Of a DNA stretch of 64,000 bases, positions 35,061 to 43,572 are shown in pieces. Source of the stretch: Candidatus Woesearchaeota archaeon (lineage in GTDB: Archaea; Nanobdellota; Nanobdellia; Woesearchaeales; UBA9989). Within the stretch, counting starts at the first letter, position 1. Each line of letters opens with the position of its first letter. The DNA lies in NCBI GenBank assembly GCA_013329045.1, contig DUKZ01000039.1, forward strand, positions 1 to 64,000, in the 5' to 3' direction. Position numbers and translations under genes: made by a program. The notes beneath the pieces are model-generated. The model saw only the letters and a list, made by a program, of their open reading frames with translations, made no database searches and was not told where the DNA came from.

Positions 35061-36710
35061 ATGCACGTAAAAAGAGGGGTGAAGGATTTAGGTCGTCTCA
35101 AGCAGATCCTCAGCGTCTTTCTGAAATATGGGTGGGGTCAGTGGATAAAACAAATAGAGCTGCATACCTATCTTCCTCTGAAAAATCGTCTTGATCCAAA
35201 GCATTTCCATCAGAAGATCAAGAGTCCAGAAGACCAGCTGACAGCTGCATTCGAAGAGCTTGGCGGCTCATTTGTAAAGCTAGGGCAGCTCCTGAGCATC
35301 CGGCCGGATCTTGTTCCAGAGAGCTATTGCCAGGCATTCAGGAGACTGCGGGATACTGTTGCTCCCTTCCCTTTTTCAGACGTGCAAAGCACGATCAAAC
35401 ATGAGCTGGGCCATGACATCCAGGACCTCTTTACATCATTCGATAAGGTTCCCTTAGCGGCAGCATCCATCAGCCAGGTACACAGGGCAACGCTCAAATC
35501 TGGTGAAAAGGTTGTCGTAAAGGTTCAGCGTCCAGGCATCCAGGGGATCATGGAAACGGACATAGATCTGATGTATTTCATTGCAAAGAAGCTGGAAAAG
35601 CATGAGATCGCCAGCTTCATTGATCCAGTAGGCATCTGTCAGGAATTTGAGGCATATACAAAGAATGAGCTGGATTTTGTCCTCGAGGCAAGGAATATCG
35701 ATCGTTTCGCAGGAGATTTCAAGAATGTTTCCCATATCATCATCCCAAGGGTGTATCGCGAGCTTACCACGAGAAGGATTGTCGTAATGGAGTATATTGA
35801 TGGGGTAGAGCTGCTGCGTATAGATAAAAAGAAAGTCGATAAGTCCCTCATCACCCAGCGTTTGGTGAAGGCTGGCATGAAGATGATCTTTGAGGACGGA
35901 TTTTTCCATGCAGATCCCCATCCAGGAAACATTCTTATCAAGCGCAATATGGATTTGGCATTCATCGACTTTGGGATCATTGGTTCGCTAACGGAAGGTA
36001 TGCAGGCAAGACTCGCTGATCTCTTCATCGCAGTGATTGATGGGGACGTTGAGAATATCGCAGAAGGATTGCTGTCATTAAATCTCGCCGGAAGCCAGGT
36101 GAATGTGGAAGAGTTCACTCATGATCTCAAGGTACAGCTCAGGGAGTTTTACAATGTTTCTTTAGCTGACCTGAATATTTCAGAGATTTTCCTGCGTTTG
36201 ATCCTTATCGCAAAGAAATACCATCTCAGGCTTCCGGCAGAATTTGTTCTGCTTGGAAAGTCTTTGATGACCCTTGAAGGTGCATGTGTTGAGCTTGATC
36301 CCAAATTCAATTTTTTCAAGGAAGCAAAGCCCTATGCCCGGCATCTAAAGTCCCTCCAACTCTCTCCAAGAGTGATGAAGAAGCGCCTGAAGCGTGTCGG
36401 GGTTGATATGATGAGGATGTTTTCTCGAATGCCAAGGCAGCTTCCAAGGGTTCTAGACAAGATCGAGCGTGGGGATTTTACTGCTGAAGTGCAGCACAAG
36501 GATTTGGATCAATTGACAAAGAAGCTCGATCAGAGTTCGATGAGGATATCATCTGGCGTGATTATTGCAGCGCTGGTCCTCACTGCAGGATTGACCGTGA
36601 ACATGCAGCCAAAGGTAAAGGGCATATCAATTTATTCTCTTGTGTGCTTTGGTATTGCAGTCTGGCTCCTCAGTATCTTGAGCATCAGGCTGCTAAGGGA
36701 AGCAAAATAA
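35061..36710 (+). CDS. ABC1/UbiB (AarF) family atypical kinase
   Basis: 549 aa. Protein-kinase-like fold with UbiB hallmarks: KxGQ motif FVKLGQLLSIRPDLVPE, Ala-rich loop AAASISQVHRA, catalytic FHADPHPGNIL and AFIDFGIIG. Two membrane helices lie at the C-terminus (about 500-520 and 525-545), as in bacterial UbiB. Family members have ATPase activity and support isoprenoid-quinone or lipid metabolism; no quinone genes are visible here. A TATA-like CCTTTAAATAA is centred about 27 nt before the ATG. Confidence 0.93.
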   Translation: MHVKRGVKDLGRLKQILSVFLKYGWGQWIKQIELHTYLPLKNRLDPKHFHQKIKSPEDQLTAAFEELGGSFVKLGQLLSIRPDLVPESYCQAFRRLRDTVAPFPFSDVQSTIKHELGHDIQDLFTSFDKVPLAAASISQVHRATLKSGEKVVVKVQRPGIQGIMETDIDLMYFIAKKLEKHEIASFIDPVGICQEFEAYTKNELDFVLEARNIDRFAGDFKNVSHIIIPRVYRELTTRRIVVMEYIDGVELLRIDKKKVDKSLITQRLVKAGMKMIFEDGFFHADPHPGNILIKRNMDLAFIDFGIIGSLTEGMQARLADLFIAVIDGDVENIAEGLLSLNLAGSQVNVEEFTHDLKVQLREFYNVSLADLNISEIFLRLILIAKKYHLRLPAEFVLLGKSLMTLEGACVELDPKFNFFKEAKPYARHLKSLQLSPRVMKKRLKRVGVDMMRMFSRMPRQLPRVLDKIERGDFTAEVQHKDLDQLTKKLDQSSMRISSGVIIAALVLTAGLTVNMQPKVKGISIYSLVCFGIAVWLLSILSIRLLREAK

Positions 36711-36722
36711 GCACTCGATGAA

Positions 36723-36995
36723 CTATTTTGTATGAAGCATGGTGTGGAGTGGTGAATCAAGCGCCATGATTTTCCCATCACCATTCATCCGTTTGGCATT
36801 GAAGCTGTTTTCTGTCCCTTTGCCGTGGATTTCATCATCTTTCAGCCGGGCTTCATAGCCGCACGTTGGGCAATCTGCAATAAGGTATTGTCTTCCCGCA
36901 TGTATTGTTGCGGTGAATTTTACTGCATCAAGGCTGCCATGGCAGTTTATGCAGAACTGTCTTTGTATTTCATCGTTGACGATGTTTGTCAGCAT
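36723..36995 (-). CDS. small zinc-ribbon protein
   Basis: 90 aa with C-x2-C near residue 15 (FCINCHGS) and C-x2-C near 42 (ADCPTCGYEA), a zinc ribbon, followed by a polar C-terminal tail. Function unknown. ATG 36995 follows GAGGTGAAC by 5 nt and lies 26 nt inside the end of cutA, so the two are translationally linked. In-frame starts farther upstream lie deeper in cutA. Confidence 0.65.
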   Translation of the reverse strand: MLTNIVNDEIQRQFCINCHGSLDAVKFTATIHAGRQYLIADCPTCGYEARLKDDEIHGKGTENSFNAKRMNGDGKIMALDSPLHTMLHTK

Positions 36996-37293
36996 CCAGT
37001 TCACCTCTGAGGTAGTCGTTGTAGTCCTTGGTAGTCTCGCAAGGGATCGTGATGATGCAGGGTGTTTCATAGCTATGGTGGCCTGTTATCTCGTCAATTG
37101 CTCTCTGTTTGAGGTGCTCTAGCGTTTTTGCAAGGACAATTGTCTCTTCTGTCTCTTCAATCAAGCCCTTCCACCAGTACTGGGAATGTGCAGGGGATGA
37201 GACGCAGCAAGCACAGAGCTTTTTTTCGAGAAGATGGCGAGAAATCTTTGTTGCTTCTTCTGGTGAGCCGCATGTGAAATGCAACAGTATCAT
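36970..37293 (-). CDS. cutA: CutA1-like divalent-cation tolerance protein
   Basis: 107 aa trimeric PII-like fold. Recognised by ARH/ISRHLLEKKLCACCVSS near residue 18, the YWWKGLIEETEETIVLAKT segment near 45 and HSYETPCIITIPCE near 73. Often described as copper-tolerance related, but its true role is unsettled. A TATA-like CTATATAAACC is centred about 24 nt before the ATG, consistent with a leaderless mRNA. A zinc-ribbon gene overlaps its 3' end. Confidence 0.92.
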   Translation of the reverse strand: MILLHFTCGSPEEATKISRHLLEKKLCACCVSSPAHSQYWWKGLIEETEETIVLAKTLEHLKQRAIDEITGHHSYETPCIITIPCETTKDYNDYLRGELDADKHRQR

Positions 37294-37335
37294 AGAAAAA
37301 GGTGTGAGAGGAGGTTTATATAGTTTATGATTGTT

Positions 37336-37461
37336 GAATTGGGTGTCATACCCCGCCCTTTAGGGCGAGTGCCCAATTCTACACCAGAAATCCGCGTGTA
37401 GAAGCGAGGCACGTCATACCCCTGCCCTTAGGTTGGGGTTAGCGCTGAGCAGCGGATTTCT
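37336..37461. repeat. two neighbouring palindromic elements
   Basis: First palindrome: GAATTGGG (37336-37343) pairs with CCCAATTC (37372-37379) around CGCCCT-TT-AGGGCG (37354-37367). Second: AGAAATCCGC (37386-37395) pairs with GCGGATTTCT (37452-37461) and encloses an ACCCC/GGGGT hairpin and CGCTG-AG-CAGCG. Both lie next to the broken gene at 37428-37835, and the second one overlaps its 3' end. No flanking duplications found. Confidence 0.7.
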
Positions 37462-37835
37462 GATTTGTTTTCCCCTTTTTTCTCGATAAGCTTGCTGGCT
37501 TCCTTGATCCCTGATAACAAGTGATCATAGGCTATAAATTTCTCTTTGAGGAATGGATGTCTTCTTCATCATCACCAAGCCTTCGAAGGAGGATGATGGG
37601 AACCCGGTATGCATGCGCCCATCCCAGCTCTATGCCTATTTTTGTGGAAGGGTGGCTCACATCAAAGATTGCCGCATCACAGCTCATGATGATCTCTTTT
37701 TCGTTATGGCGTTTTTCAGAGATCACAAAGTGGTGCTCTTTGAGCAGTTGATCATTCCTCAGCGACTCCTCAAACTCTTTTTTTTGGTCCCAGGTTCTTT
37801 GTGGCTAAGGTAACAAAAAGCCCTCGTTCGGTGAT
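37428..37835 (-). pseudogene. remnant of nucleoside 2-deoxyribosyltransferase-like gene
   Basis: The minus strand reads like one protein spread over three frames: TERGLFVTLATKNLGPKK, then (shift) EFEESLRNDQLLKEHHFVIS through the core CDAAIFDVSHPS and GIELGWAHAYRVPIILLRR, then (shift near 37555) FLKEKFIAYDHLLSGIKEAS. The D-x-S-x-P-S-x-[GK]-x-G-x-E-[LIV]-G-x-A core is that of the nucleoside deoxyribosyltransferase/PF05014-like fold. There is no start codon: coding similarity stops where a GC palindrome begins (37836). Two frameshifts plus a missing N-terminus indicate a decayed gene; sequencing error could explain one shift. Confidence 0.6.
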
Positions 37836-37858
37836 GACCCCCGGGCTAAAGCCCGTGG
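37836..37858. repeat. GC palindrome at the 5' edge of the pseudogene
   Basis: CCCCCGGGCT-AA-AGCCCGTGG forms a hairpin (GGGCT/AGCCC core). It sits exactly where the coding similarity of the adjacent remnant ends, so it may have replaced or disrupted the gene start. It resembles the other GC hairpins in this gap and at 28576-28649. Confidence 0.6.
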
Positions 37859-37925
37859 CTTTACAGCACCTCACTTTTATAGACGGCCTTTTTGGAACAT
37901 GAAAATCCGAATGGACTTTCAGTTC

Positions 37926-37998
37926 ACGAAATCTAAAAGATTTCGTTGAACAAGAAATTGCGCTCTAAAGAGCGGGGCTATGCCCTGTGCAATTTCTT
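37926..37998. repeat. hairpin followed by compact two-hairpin element C
   Basis: ACGAAATC-TAAAA-GATTTCGT (37926-37946) is a simple hairpin. Directly after it, AAGAAATTGC (37952-37961) pairs perfectly with GCAATTTCTT (37989-37998) and encloses GCTCT-AA-AGAGC (37962-37973) and GGGC-TAT-GCCC (37975-37985). This is a 47-nt miniature with the same closing-stem-plus-two-hairpins plan as elements A, B and D. Confidence 0.65.
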
Positions 37999-38057
37999 TG
38001 TATATCTTCATGATAAAAAGGGGGCGGTGCAGAATTTAAATATATGTCGATATCACC

Positions 38058-38187
38058 AGCTCTGTAGAAAATAAGTGCCTTTCTGCGAAACTCCATCGAG
38101 AATGAAGCGAGTGCGTCGCAGTTGTGCCCGGAACCCTGTAACCAGGGCATATGCGTGTCGAGCGAAGCGAGACTTGTCTACAGAGCC
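38058..38187. mobile_element. MITE-like element, copy 3 (130 bp)
   Basis: Terminal inverted repeats GCTCTGTAGA (38059-38068) and TCTACAGAGC (38177-38186) are perfect over 10 bp. The element is bracketed by a 9-bp direct repeat GATATCACC (38049-38057 and 38188-38196; the preceding C also matches), a target-site duplication. Internally it has CTGCGA/TCGCAG and CCCTG/CAGGG stems, and GCGAGA just before the right terminus as in the other two copies. It encodes no protein. The right end is 5 bp from the TATA box (38201-38210) of the nop5 gene. Confidence 0.85.
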
Positions 38188-38232
38188 GATATCACCGAAA
38201 ATTTATAAACTGCTCATTATTCTGTGAGCATA

Positions 38233-39162
38233 ATGCCAAAATACCTTTATGTGAATGTCATTGGAGCGTTTGTAGTTTCTGACAACCTCAAGGTCATCGA
38301 CCAAGAGATGTTTCATTCGGTAAAAGATATCAGCAGCAGGAAACTATCTCTTGCAAGGCTTGGCAAAAAGTACAAGCATCTTGATAGTCCATCCCCAAAA
38401 ATGTTTCTTTCGATAGAATCGTTGTTTCAAGACAAAAAGCACCAGGCGTTATTCCATGACCGGAATCTTGATCTCTCAAAACAGGCCGTCAAGGAGGCAA
38501 TCACTGATGATATCTGGCTCATGCAGTGCATGGCTGCAATAGAGGATATGGAAAAAGTGCAGGGTATCCTCATCAGAAGGCTCACCGAATGGTACGGACT
38601 TCAAAACCCTGAAGGGATAATAGCTCTGGTAGACCAAGAGAAGATGGTCGAGCTCATCATAAAAAAAGAGCTCAAAAAACAGGCCAATTCCATGGGGCGG
38701 GCCCTTCTGCCTGAGATGGAAGAGAAGGTGATCGAGCTGGCAAAGCAGATAAGGGATATCCAATCATCAAAAAATAGCCAGCAAGCGTTCCTGGAGAAGA
38801 GCATGAAAAACAATTTTCCAAACCTTTGCGCCCTCTCACCTCCTGATATCATTGCGCGGATGATGAAGCAGGCAGGTTCGTTGAAGAATTTCATGGAGCT
38901 TCCCGCATCGACGATCCAGCTCCTCGGGGCAGAAAAGGCATTATTCCGCCATCTGAAAAACAAGAGGAATAAGTCGCCAAAATACGGCTTCTTGTTCAAC
39001 CATCCTCTCATCCAAAAAGCTTCCCAAAAAGAGAGGGGCAAGATCGCTAGGATGCTTGCTGATAAGATAGCAATAGCCGCGCGGGTGGATTATTTCAAAG
39101 GTAAGCCAATTGGTGAATCGTTATACAAGCAGGTTATCGCAAAATGCAAAATATCCAGGTAA
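38233..39162 (+). CDS. nop5: Nop5 (Nop56/58-like) C/D box RNP scaffold
   Basis: 309 aa. Scaffold of the box C/D sRNP that guides 2'-O-methylation; it binds L7Ae-sRNA and fibrillarin. An N-terminal domain precedes the coiled coil (about 90-190), and the Nop domain carries the RNA-contact signature GAEKALFRHLKNKRNKSPKY and GFLFNHPLIQKASQKERGKI near residues 235-275. ATG 38233 lies about 28 nt after TTTATAAAC, which supports this start over the in-frame GTG 9 nt earlier. The 3' end overlaps the fibrillarin gene by 19 nt. Confidence 0.95.
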   Translation: MPKYLYVNVIGAFVVSDNLKVIDQEMFHSVKDISSRKLSLARLGKKYKHLDSPSPKMFLSIESLFQDKKHQALFHDRNLDLSKQAVKEAITDDIWLMQCMAAIEDMEKVQGILIRRLTEWYGLQNPEGIIALVDQEKMVELIIKKELKKQANSMGRALLPEMEEKVIELAKQIRDIQSSKNSQQAFLEKSMKNNFPNLCALSPPDIIARMMKQAGSLKNFMELPASTIQLLGAEKALFRHLKNKRNKSPKYGFLFNHPLIQKASQKERGKIARMLADKIAIAARVDYFKGKPIGESLYKQVIAKCKISR

Positions 39163-39776
39163 AGAACGGCTCGTATTTCACAAGGAATCTTGTTCCCGGC
39201 CAGCAGGTATATGATGAAGATCTCATCTCAATTGACGGGAAGGAATACCGGTCTTGGAATCCGTTTAAGAGCAAGCTCCTCGCAGCGATCAAGAAAGGCA
39301 TGAAAGTGGATTTTCATCCAGATTCCCTTCTCTATCTTGGAGCTAGCACTGGAACAACAGTTAGCCATGTTTCAGATATGTTTCCTGATTCTTTCATCTT
39401 TGCTGTGGAGTTTGCGCCAAGGGTCTGCCGTGATCTTATCCTGATGGCAGAGAAGAGGAACAATATCAGTGTCATCCTCGCTGACGCTTCAGACCCTGAC
39501 AGCTACCGATGGCGGATTCTTCAGCCAGATTTTTTGTACCAGGATGTTGCTCAGCGTCATCAGGTCACCATTTTCCTGAAAAATGTCGCTCTTCTCAAGA
39601 AGGGCAGCCTTGGCATGCTTATGGTCAAAGCAAGAAGCATTGATGTCTCCAAGCAGCCAAAAAAAGTGTTTGACCAGGTCGAGCGTGAGCTAAAACCTCA
39701 TGTGGAGATTCTAGATAAGGTCACTCTTGAGCCTTTTCAGCAGGATCATTGCTGTTTTTTTATTAAAAAATCATGA
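39144..39776 (+). CDS. flpA: fibrillarin-like rRNA/tRNA 2'-O-methyltransferase
   Basis: 210 aa catalytic subunit of the C/D sRNP. The N-terminal strand region ends YRSWNPFKSKLLAAI, then comes the SAM site LLYLGASTGTTVSHVSD (about 63), VFAVEFAPR-like IFAVEFAPRVCRDL, and the Asp of VILADASDPDSY and FLYQDVAQRHQ, then MVKARSIDV with the catalytic Lys. Translation is coupled to nop5 by overlap, the usual archaeal arrangement. It ends tail-to-tail with the aldose epimerase gene, overlapping by 6 nt. Confidence 0.96.
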   Translation: MQNIQVKNGSYFTRNLVPGQQVYDEDLISIDGKEYRSWNPFKSKLLAAIKKGMKVDFHPDSLLYLGASTGTTVSHVSDMFPDSFIFAVEFAPRVCRDLILMAEKRNNISVILADASDPDSYRWRILQPDFLYQDVAQRHQVTIFLKNVALLKKGSLGMLMVKARSIDVSKQPKKVFDQVERELKPHVEILDKVTLEPFQQDHCCFFIKKS

Positions 39777-40877
39777 AGCGATGAGATACGGCTTGATGAG
39801 GAACTCATAATGCATAGCTTTTCCTCGAGGGAGCAGTACTTGCGCTAATCTGGGATCAATATCTCTGAGTGCTCGCTCCGCCGGAAGGCTCAATGTTGCC
39901 CCATGAGCGGTCAATGGTTCGACGGCGATGAATTTTCTTCGATCATTCGCAGGGAAGCTTGCAGGATCATTCGTCCAGACAGTAATCATGCCTTGTGCAG
40001 GGGAGACGGAGATGCTAACACCATACCCTTCAGAGGGGTTATACACTTTTACTTCCGGAAATTCATGATTTGGGAAAGTGAAGGTATTATCAAGGCTCAA
40101 TTCCCTGAGTGGCACAATTGTCCGATAACCCCGATATCCATCCCGAAAGAGAGGATGTTCATCGATCGGTATGACTCGTCCGGTAGGGTTATTCTGATCA
40201 TCTGTCTCGAGAACGCCATCTGCAGCAGTTTCCAGCACCATGTCTTCAATAGAGTCTCCGATGCGAAAAGAGTCATGGTTCCCAAGGGCTATTGGGATGT
40301 TGTTGTCCGAGTTATTCGTGATGCTATAGCCTCGTCGGAATCCTTGACCATGAATTGAGAATGAATGATGAACGAATGCATGAACCCCAGCCGGAAAACC
40401 AGACAGTGTCTCACTCAGGGGGATACTTCCCTTAACAAAGCCATATGCTTCATTAATCTCAAAGTCAAAGAAGCTTTTTGGTGTATTGCCATGGAGCAAT
40501 GATCCTGATGCTTCATGGTTTGTCCCAACATCATAGTTTCCATACACCTCACCGTTTGGACCAACTACTTTGATCTTTCCTCCATGCACCCTGTTTGCCG
40601 GGAAGATGAGTGTTCCTCCAGCTCCTGTCCCTTTTTCTTGCAGTAATGAGAGTGCTGTTTCCCCCTCTTCTGCAAGACCCACATTTCTTCGATGTTCTGC
40701 CCAGTCTGCATGGCCATAGACAACATCACGAAGGCCAATGTCTTCGAAGGGGAACTGGAGTCTTTCAAGGGATAGGCCGTAAGGTGAGACTGCATATATC
40801 GCTCCTGTCTCCAAATTCTGTAATTGCATGCAAGGAATATCTTCAATTGTTATATCGGTAATCTCATGTTTTCCCAT
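39771..40877 (-). CDS. aldose 1-epimerase-like protein (galactose mutarotase fold)
   Basis: 368 aa beta-sandwich of the aldose epimerase family. Visible landmarks are GLSLERLQFP, GGTLIFPANRVHGGK, the histidine-bearing GNHDSFRIGD and AFVHHSFSIHG regions, and GMITVWTNDPASF. Predicted to interconvert sugar anomers or bind sugar; the exact catalytic His-Glu set could not be confirmed by eye. ATG 40877 follows GGGGGCC; a TATA-like GTTTAAATAT near 40921 implies a short leader. An upstream in-frame start would lie in the promoter. Confidence 0.8.
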   Translation of the reverse strand: MGKHEITDITIEDIPCMQLQNLETGAIYAVSPYGLSLERLQFPFEDIGLRDVVYGHADWAEHRRNVGLAEEGETALSLLQEKGTGAGGTLIFPANRVHGGKIKVVGPNGEVYGNYDVGTNHEASGSLLHGNTPKSFFDFEINEAYGFVKGSIPLSETLSGFPAGVHAFVHHSFSIHGQGFRRGYSITNNSDNNIPIALGNHDSFRIGDSIEDMVLETAADGVLETDDQNNPTGRVIPIDEHPLFRDGYRGYRTIVPLRELSLDNTFTFPNHEFPEVKVYNPSEGYGVSISVSPAQGMITVWTNDPASFPANDRRKFIAVEPLTAHGATLSLPAERALRDIDPRLAQVLLPRGKAMHYEFLIKPYLIAS

Positions 40878-40970
40878 AGTGGCCCCCAAATGATGTTGAA
40901 AAGAGGAATTCAAAACAATATTTAAACTTATAGAGAAAAAGAAATAATGATTCAAAGTGCTAAAAATCCC

Positions 40971-41348
40971 TTAGATCAATACGCCGTTCAGTGCCCCTTC
41001 CTGGCCTGGTCTGGAGGTGATCTTGACTTTTCCCTTGTCAGTATCAACAACTGCTCCTTTTGTGATGATGTTTCGCCTGATAAAGTTTCTGTTTGCAGGG
41101 TTCTCCAGAACTGCTTTGATGACCCCGACAGTCGCTTTCTTTGTCTTGGGATCGACAATGTTCACCTTATCGATGGTAAGAAGCCGAATCTTTGTTTGTG
41201 CTCCGAGAATCTTGTGGGTGCTGATGTTTTTTTCGCCGATCTTTGTGAGTGTTGGTCGTCGTGCCAATTGCACTTTTCTTTTCTTTCTGGCAGGCTTGAT
41301 CGTCCCGCCGGATTTTTTTCTCTTTCGCACATCGCTTGCTATTGCCAT
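40971..41348 (-). CDS. rps8e: 30S ribosomal protein S8e
   Basis: 125 aa. Matches archaeal eS8: GGTIKPARKKRKVQLAR at the N-terminus, TKIRLLTIDKVNIVDP in the middle and the hallmark ending NPANRNFIRRNIITKGAV followed by GKVKITSRPGQEG. ATG 41348 is centred 27 nt below a TATA-like CTTTTTAAAC (41371-41380), so the mRNA is leaderless; an in-frame start 57 nt upstream would lie beyond that box and is rejected. Confidence 0.97.
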   Translation of the reverse strand: MAIASDVRKRKKSGGTIKPARKKRKVQLARRPTLTKIGEKNISTHKILGAQTKIRLLTIDKVNIVDPKTKKATVGVIKAVLENPANRNFIRRNIITKGAVVDTDKGKVKITSRPGQEGALNGVLI

Positions 41349-41561
41349 AGGATGCAGGAATCCGGAAGTGTTTAAAAAGCTTATTGTTCGCAAAATAGTA
41401 ACCAACAGTAACTATATCATAGGTAGCTTTTGTTCCCTTGTACTTTTTCAGAAAAAATTTCAAGATGGAAATAGTTTCTGGATAACACAACTTTCGTTCA
41501 AACCAATACCTTTAAATACTCACCCACACCTTCTTTAATCATTACCTCGGGGGTTAGGTTT

Positions 41562-41789
41562 ATGGAAACTGCTTCAAGACCATTAGATGCATTGAATGCT
41601 GCACGAAATAAGCGTGTCATTCTTGAGTTGAAGAACGGCACTCAATTGATCGGAAAGCTCTATGCTTTTGACATCCACGTAAACATCGTGCTGCATGAGG
41701 CAGAAGAGCGGGTGAATGGGGAGTTGAAAAGGAAGCTCAATACCGTCTTTGTCAGGGGCGATACCATCATTATTATTTCTCCAGAGTAA
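41562..41789 (+). CDS. archaeal Sm-like protein (LSm/SmAP)
   Basis: 75 aa RNA-binding Sm fold that forms heptameric rings. Sm1 motif: RNKRVILELKNGTQLIGKLYAFDIHVNIVL (residues about 15-44). Sm2 motif: NTVFVRGDTIIIISPE at the C-terminus. It has a short leader with GGGGGT before the ATG and a TATA-like CTTTAAATAC near 41515. It is followed after 1 nt by L37e, the conserved archaeal LSm-L37e pair. Confidence 0.96.
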   Translation: METASRPLDALNAARNKRVILELKNGTQLIGKLYAFDIHVNIVLHEAEERVNGELKRKLNTVFVRGDTIIIISPE

Positions 41790-41790
41790 G

Positions 41791-41961
41791 ATGACAAAAG
41801 GAACACCCACCCAGGGAAGGCGGACTGGTAAAAAGCTGCATATTGCCTGTAGGCGATGTGGCAAGGTCTCTTATCACATGAAGAAGAAAGAATGCGCTTC
41901 GTGTGGATATGGCAAGACAGCAAAGAAAAAGTCTTTTGGCTGGAAAAAGCCTGGGAAATAA
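41791..41961 (+). CDS. rpl37e: 50S ribosomal protein L37e
   Basis: 56 aa zinc-finger ribosomal protein eL37. MTKGTPTQGRRTGKKLHIAC begins the protein, with C-x2-C in CRRCGK and C-x2-C in CASCGYG, then the basic KKSFGWKKPGK. Start 41791 follows the LSm stop by 1 nt. The LSm-L37e linkage is widespread in archaea and ties RNA metabolism to ribosome synthesis. Confidence 0.97.
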   Translation: MTKGTPTQGRRTGKKLHIACRRCGKVSYHMKKKECASCGYGKTAKKKSFGWKKPGK

Positions 41962-41964
41962 GTT

Positions 41965-43572
41965 CTATGCTTTGCAGGTGCAAGAGCAGCTGGTTGTAAA
42001 AGAGCTTTTTGCATATGATGCGCCTTTCGTTTCGCACCCAATGGTGCATTCTTTCTTGCACAATGCTTCTCCTTTCTGCTGCTCGAGTCCTTCTGTTGTG
42101 TATATCTTGTAGGCGGGGATGCCTGCAGGGTTGTAGATGACGTGCTCTGGCTGGTATTGGGCAATCTCTGTTGGGATGACAATATAGATTGCATTTGTTG
42201 TAGAGCAATTTTCTATATCACAAAAGGCTATACCTTTCAGCCCGTCTGCAAGGTAGTGTGATGCAGGAGTTTTCCTCTCAAAGAGCACGTAGATATAAGC
42301 TTGTTTGATTTCATTGCTAATGAAGATCGTCTGGTTTGTTTGGATTGATTCTGCATACATGATCGCGTCTGTGAGGCCGTATTGCTGCTTGTGGGCAACT
42401 TGTGAGGGGTAATCCTGAAAATAGTCTTGCCCAAAAAGGGCAGCCTGCCAGACGATGGCAATGACCAATATGCCTAGAATCACCATGAGTGGTCGTGATG
42501 CCCGTATTTTTTCTGCTGTAAAAAAAGAGATTGTCCCTTGGGCCATGATGAGTGAAAAGACCCCAACATGTGTCAGCCCTCGAAGGGCATTTGGCATCGG
42601 TCCGCTGGTGAGCGCTGCAGGAAGAGGATAGAGCAAAAGCCAACAGAGGAGAAGTTGTGTTCGTTTATCCCCAAGGGTATTTGCCATCCAATATATTCCG
42701 AGAAGGAACAATACCGCCATGACTGGGAGGAACTGTCCATACCCAGGAACGCTGTTTCTCACATTGGAATCTCCCTGGAAGAAAAGGAACCTGGGGGAAT
42801 AGTAGGAGAGGTAGTTGCTCGTGATGGTGGTTCCTGGGTGGTCGGCTGAAATGGCAGAAACCTGCATGAACCGCTCATTGCCATGGCCAAAAAAAGAGAG
42901 GTAATAAATGGGAAGGGCAATCAGAAGCAAGATGAGTGCAGATTTCCAGTGCATCCTGATGAAGGTGTTCGTGAGCATCTCTTTTTTGTGAATGAGGATA
43001 TAGCAGAAGAAGAACAATGGCACAAACAGTTTTGCAGCAGCATAGGTATAAAGGCTGATGCCAAAAAATACTCCGCTCAGTACATAATCTTTTTTTGTTT
43101 TCCCAAGCAGGAAGTAGAATCCAAGGAGAAAGAAGAAGGGCAGTGTGATCACTTCAAGGCTCATCCGGGAAAAGAGGAGGTGCCAGGGGGAGATCGCAAG
43201 AAAAAAGCTGGCAAGAAGCCCTGCCTTTTTTGAGAAGAGCCGGGAACCGATGAGAAAAAGTAAAAGGATTGTTCCAATGCCATACAGGGCAGCAACAAAC
43301 CTGATCACGCCGACAGATAGACCGAAGAGTTTGACAAAAGGGACCAATGAATAAATGAACACTGGGTTCTTGTATTCCCCAAAGGCTTTAAAGAGCAAGG
43401 GGAAATGGCTCCCCTGTTCATCAATGCCTTCTGACCCAATCGCATAAGCGTTGTACCCAATGCTCGCTTCATCAAGGTTGAGCCCTGATGGTGCTATGGG
43501 AAGGTGCCATATCCGAAGGGCTCCTCCAAGCAGCAGGATCAGGAGAAGGAGGTGTTTGTCGGTAAGCTTCAT
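41965..43572 (-). CDS. GT-C membrane glycosyltransferase (PMT/ArnT-like) with six-Cys C-terminal motif
   Basis: 535 aa. About eleven membrane helices and, in the first extracytoplasmic loop, the acidic pair of GLNLDEASIGYNA (about 34-46), the catalytic-site signature of GT39/GT83 enzymes that use lipid-phosphate sugars. The soluble C-terminal part ends in a cysteine cluster C-x3-C-x3-C-x15-C-x-C-x-C (residues 505-533). The neighbouring transferase ends with exactly the same spacing. Its start overlaps that gene's stop (ATGA), so both come from one mRNA. Acceptor unknown. Confidence 0.88.
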   Translation of the reverse strand: MKLTDKHLLLLILLLGGALRIWHLPIAPSGLNLDEASIGYNAYAIGSEGIDEQGSHFPLLFKAFGEYKNPVFIYSLVPFVKLFGLSVGVIRFVAALYGIGTILLLFLIGSRLFSKKAGLLASFFLAISPWHLLFSRMSLEVITLPFFFLLGFYFLLGKTKKDYVLSGVFFGISLYTYAAAKLFVPLFFFCYILIHKKEMLTNTFIRMHWKSALILLLIALPIYYLSFFGHGNERFMQVSAISADHPGTTITSNYLSYYSPRFLFFQGDSNVRNSVPGYGQFLPVMAVLFLLGIYWMANTLGDKRTQLLLCWLLLYPLPAALTSGPMPNALRGLTHVGVFSLIMAQGTISFFTAEKIRASRPLMVILGILVIAIVWQAALFGQDYFQDYPSQVAHKQQYGLTDAIMYAESIQTNQTIFISNEIKQAYIYVLFERKTPASHYLADGLKGIAFCDIENCSTTNAIYIVIPTEIAQYQPEHVIYNPAGIPAYKIYTTEGLEQQKGEALCKKECTIGCETKGASYAKSSFTTSCSCTCKA

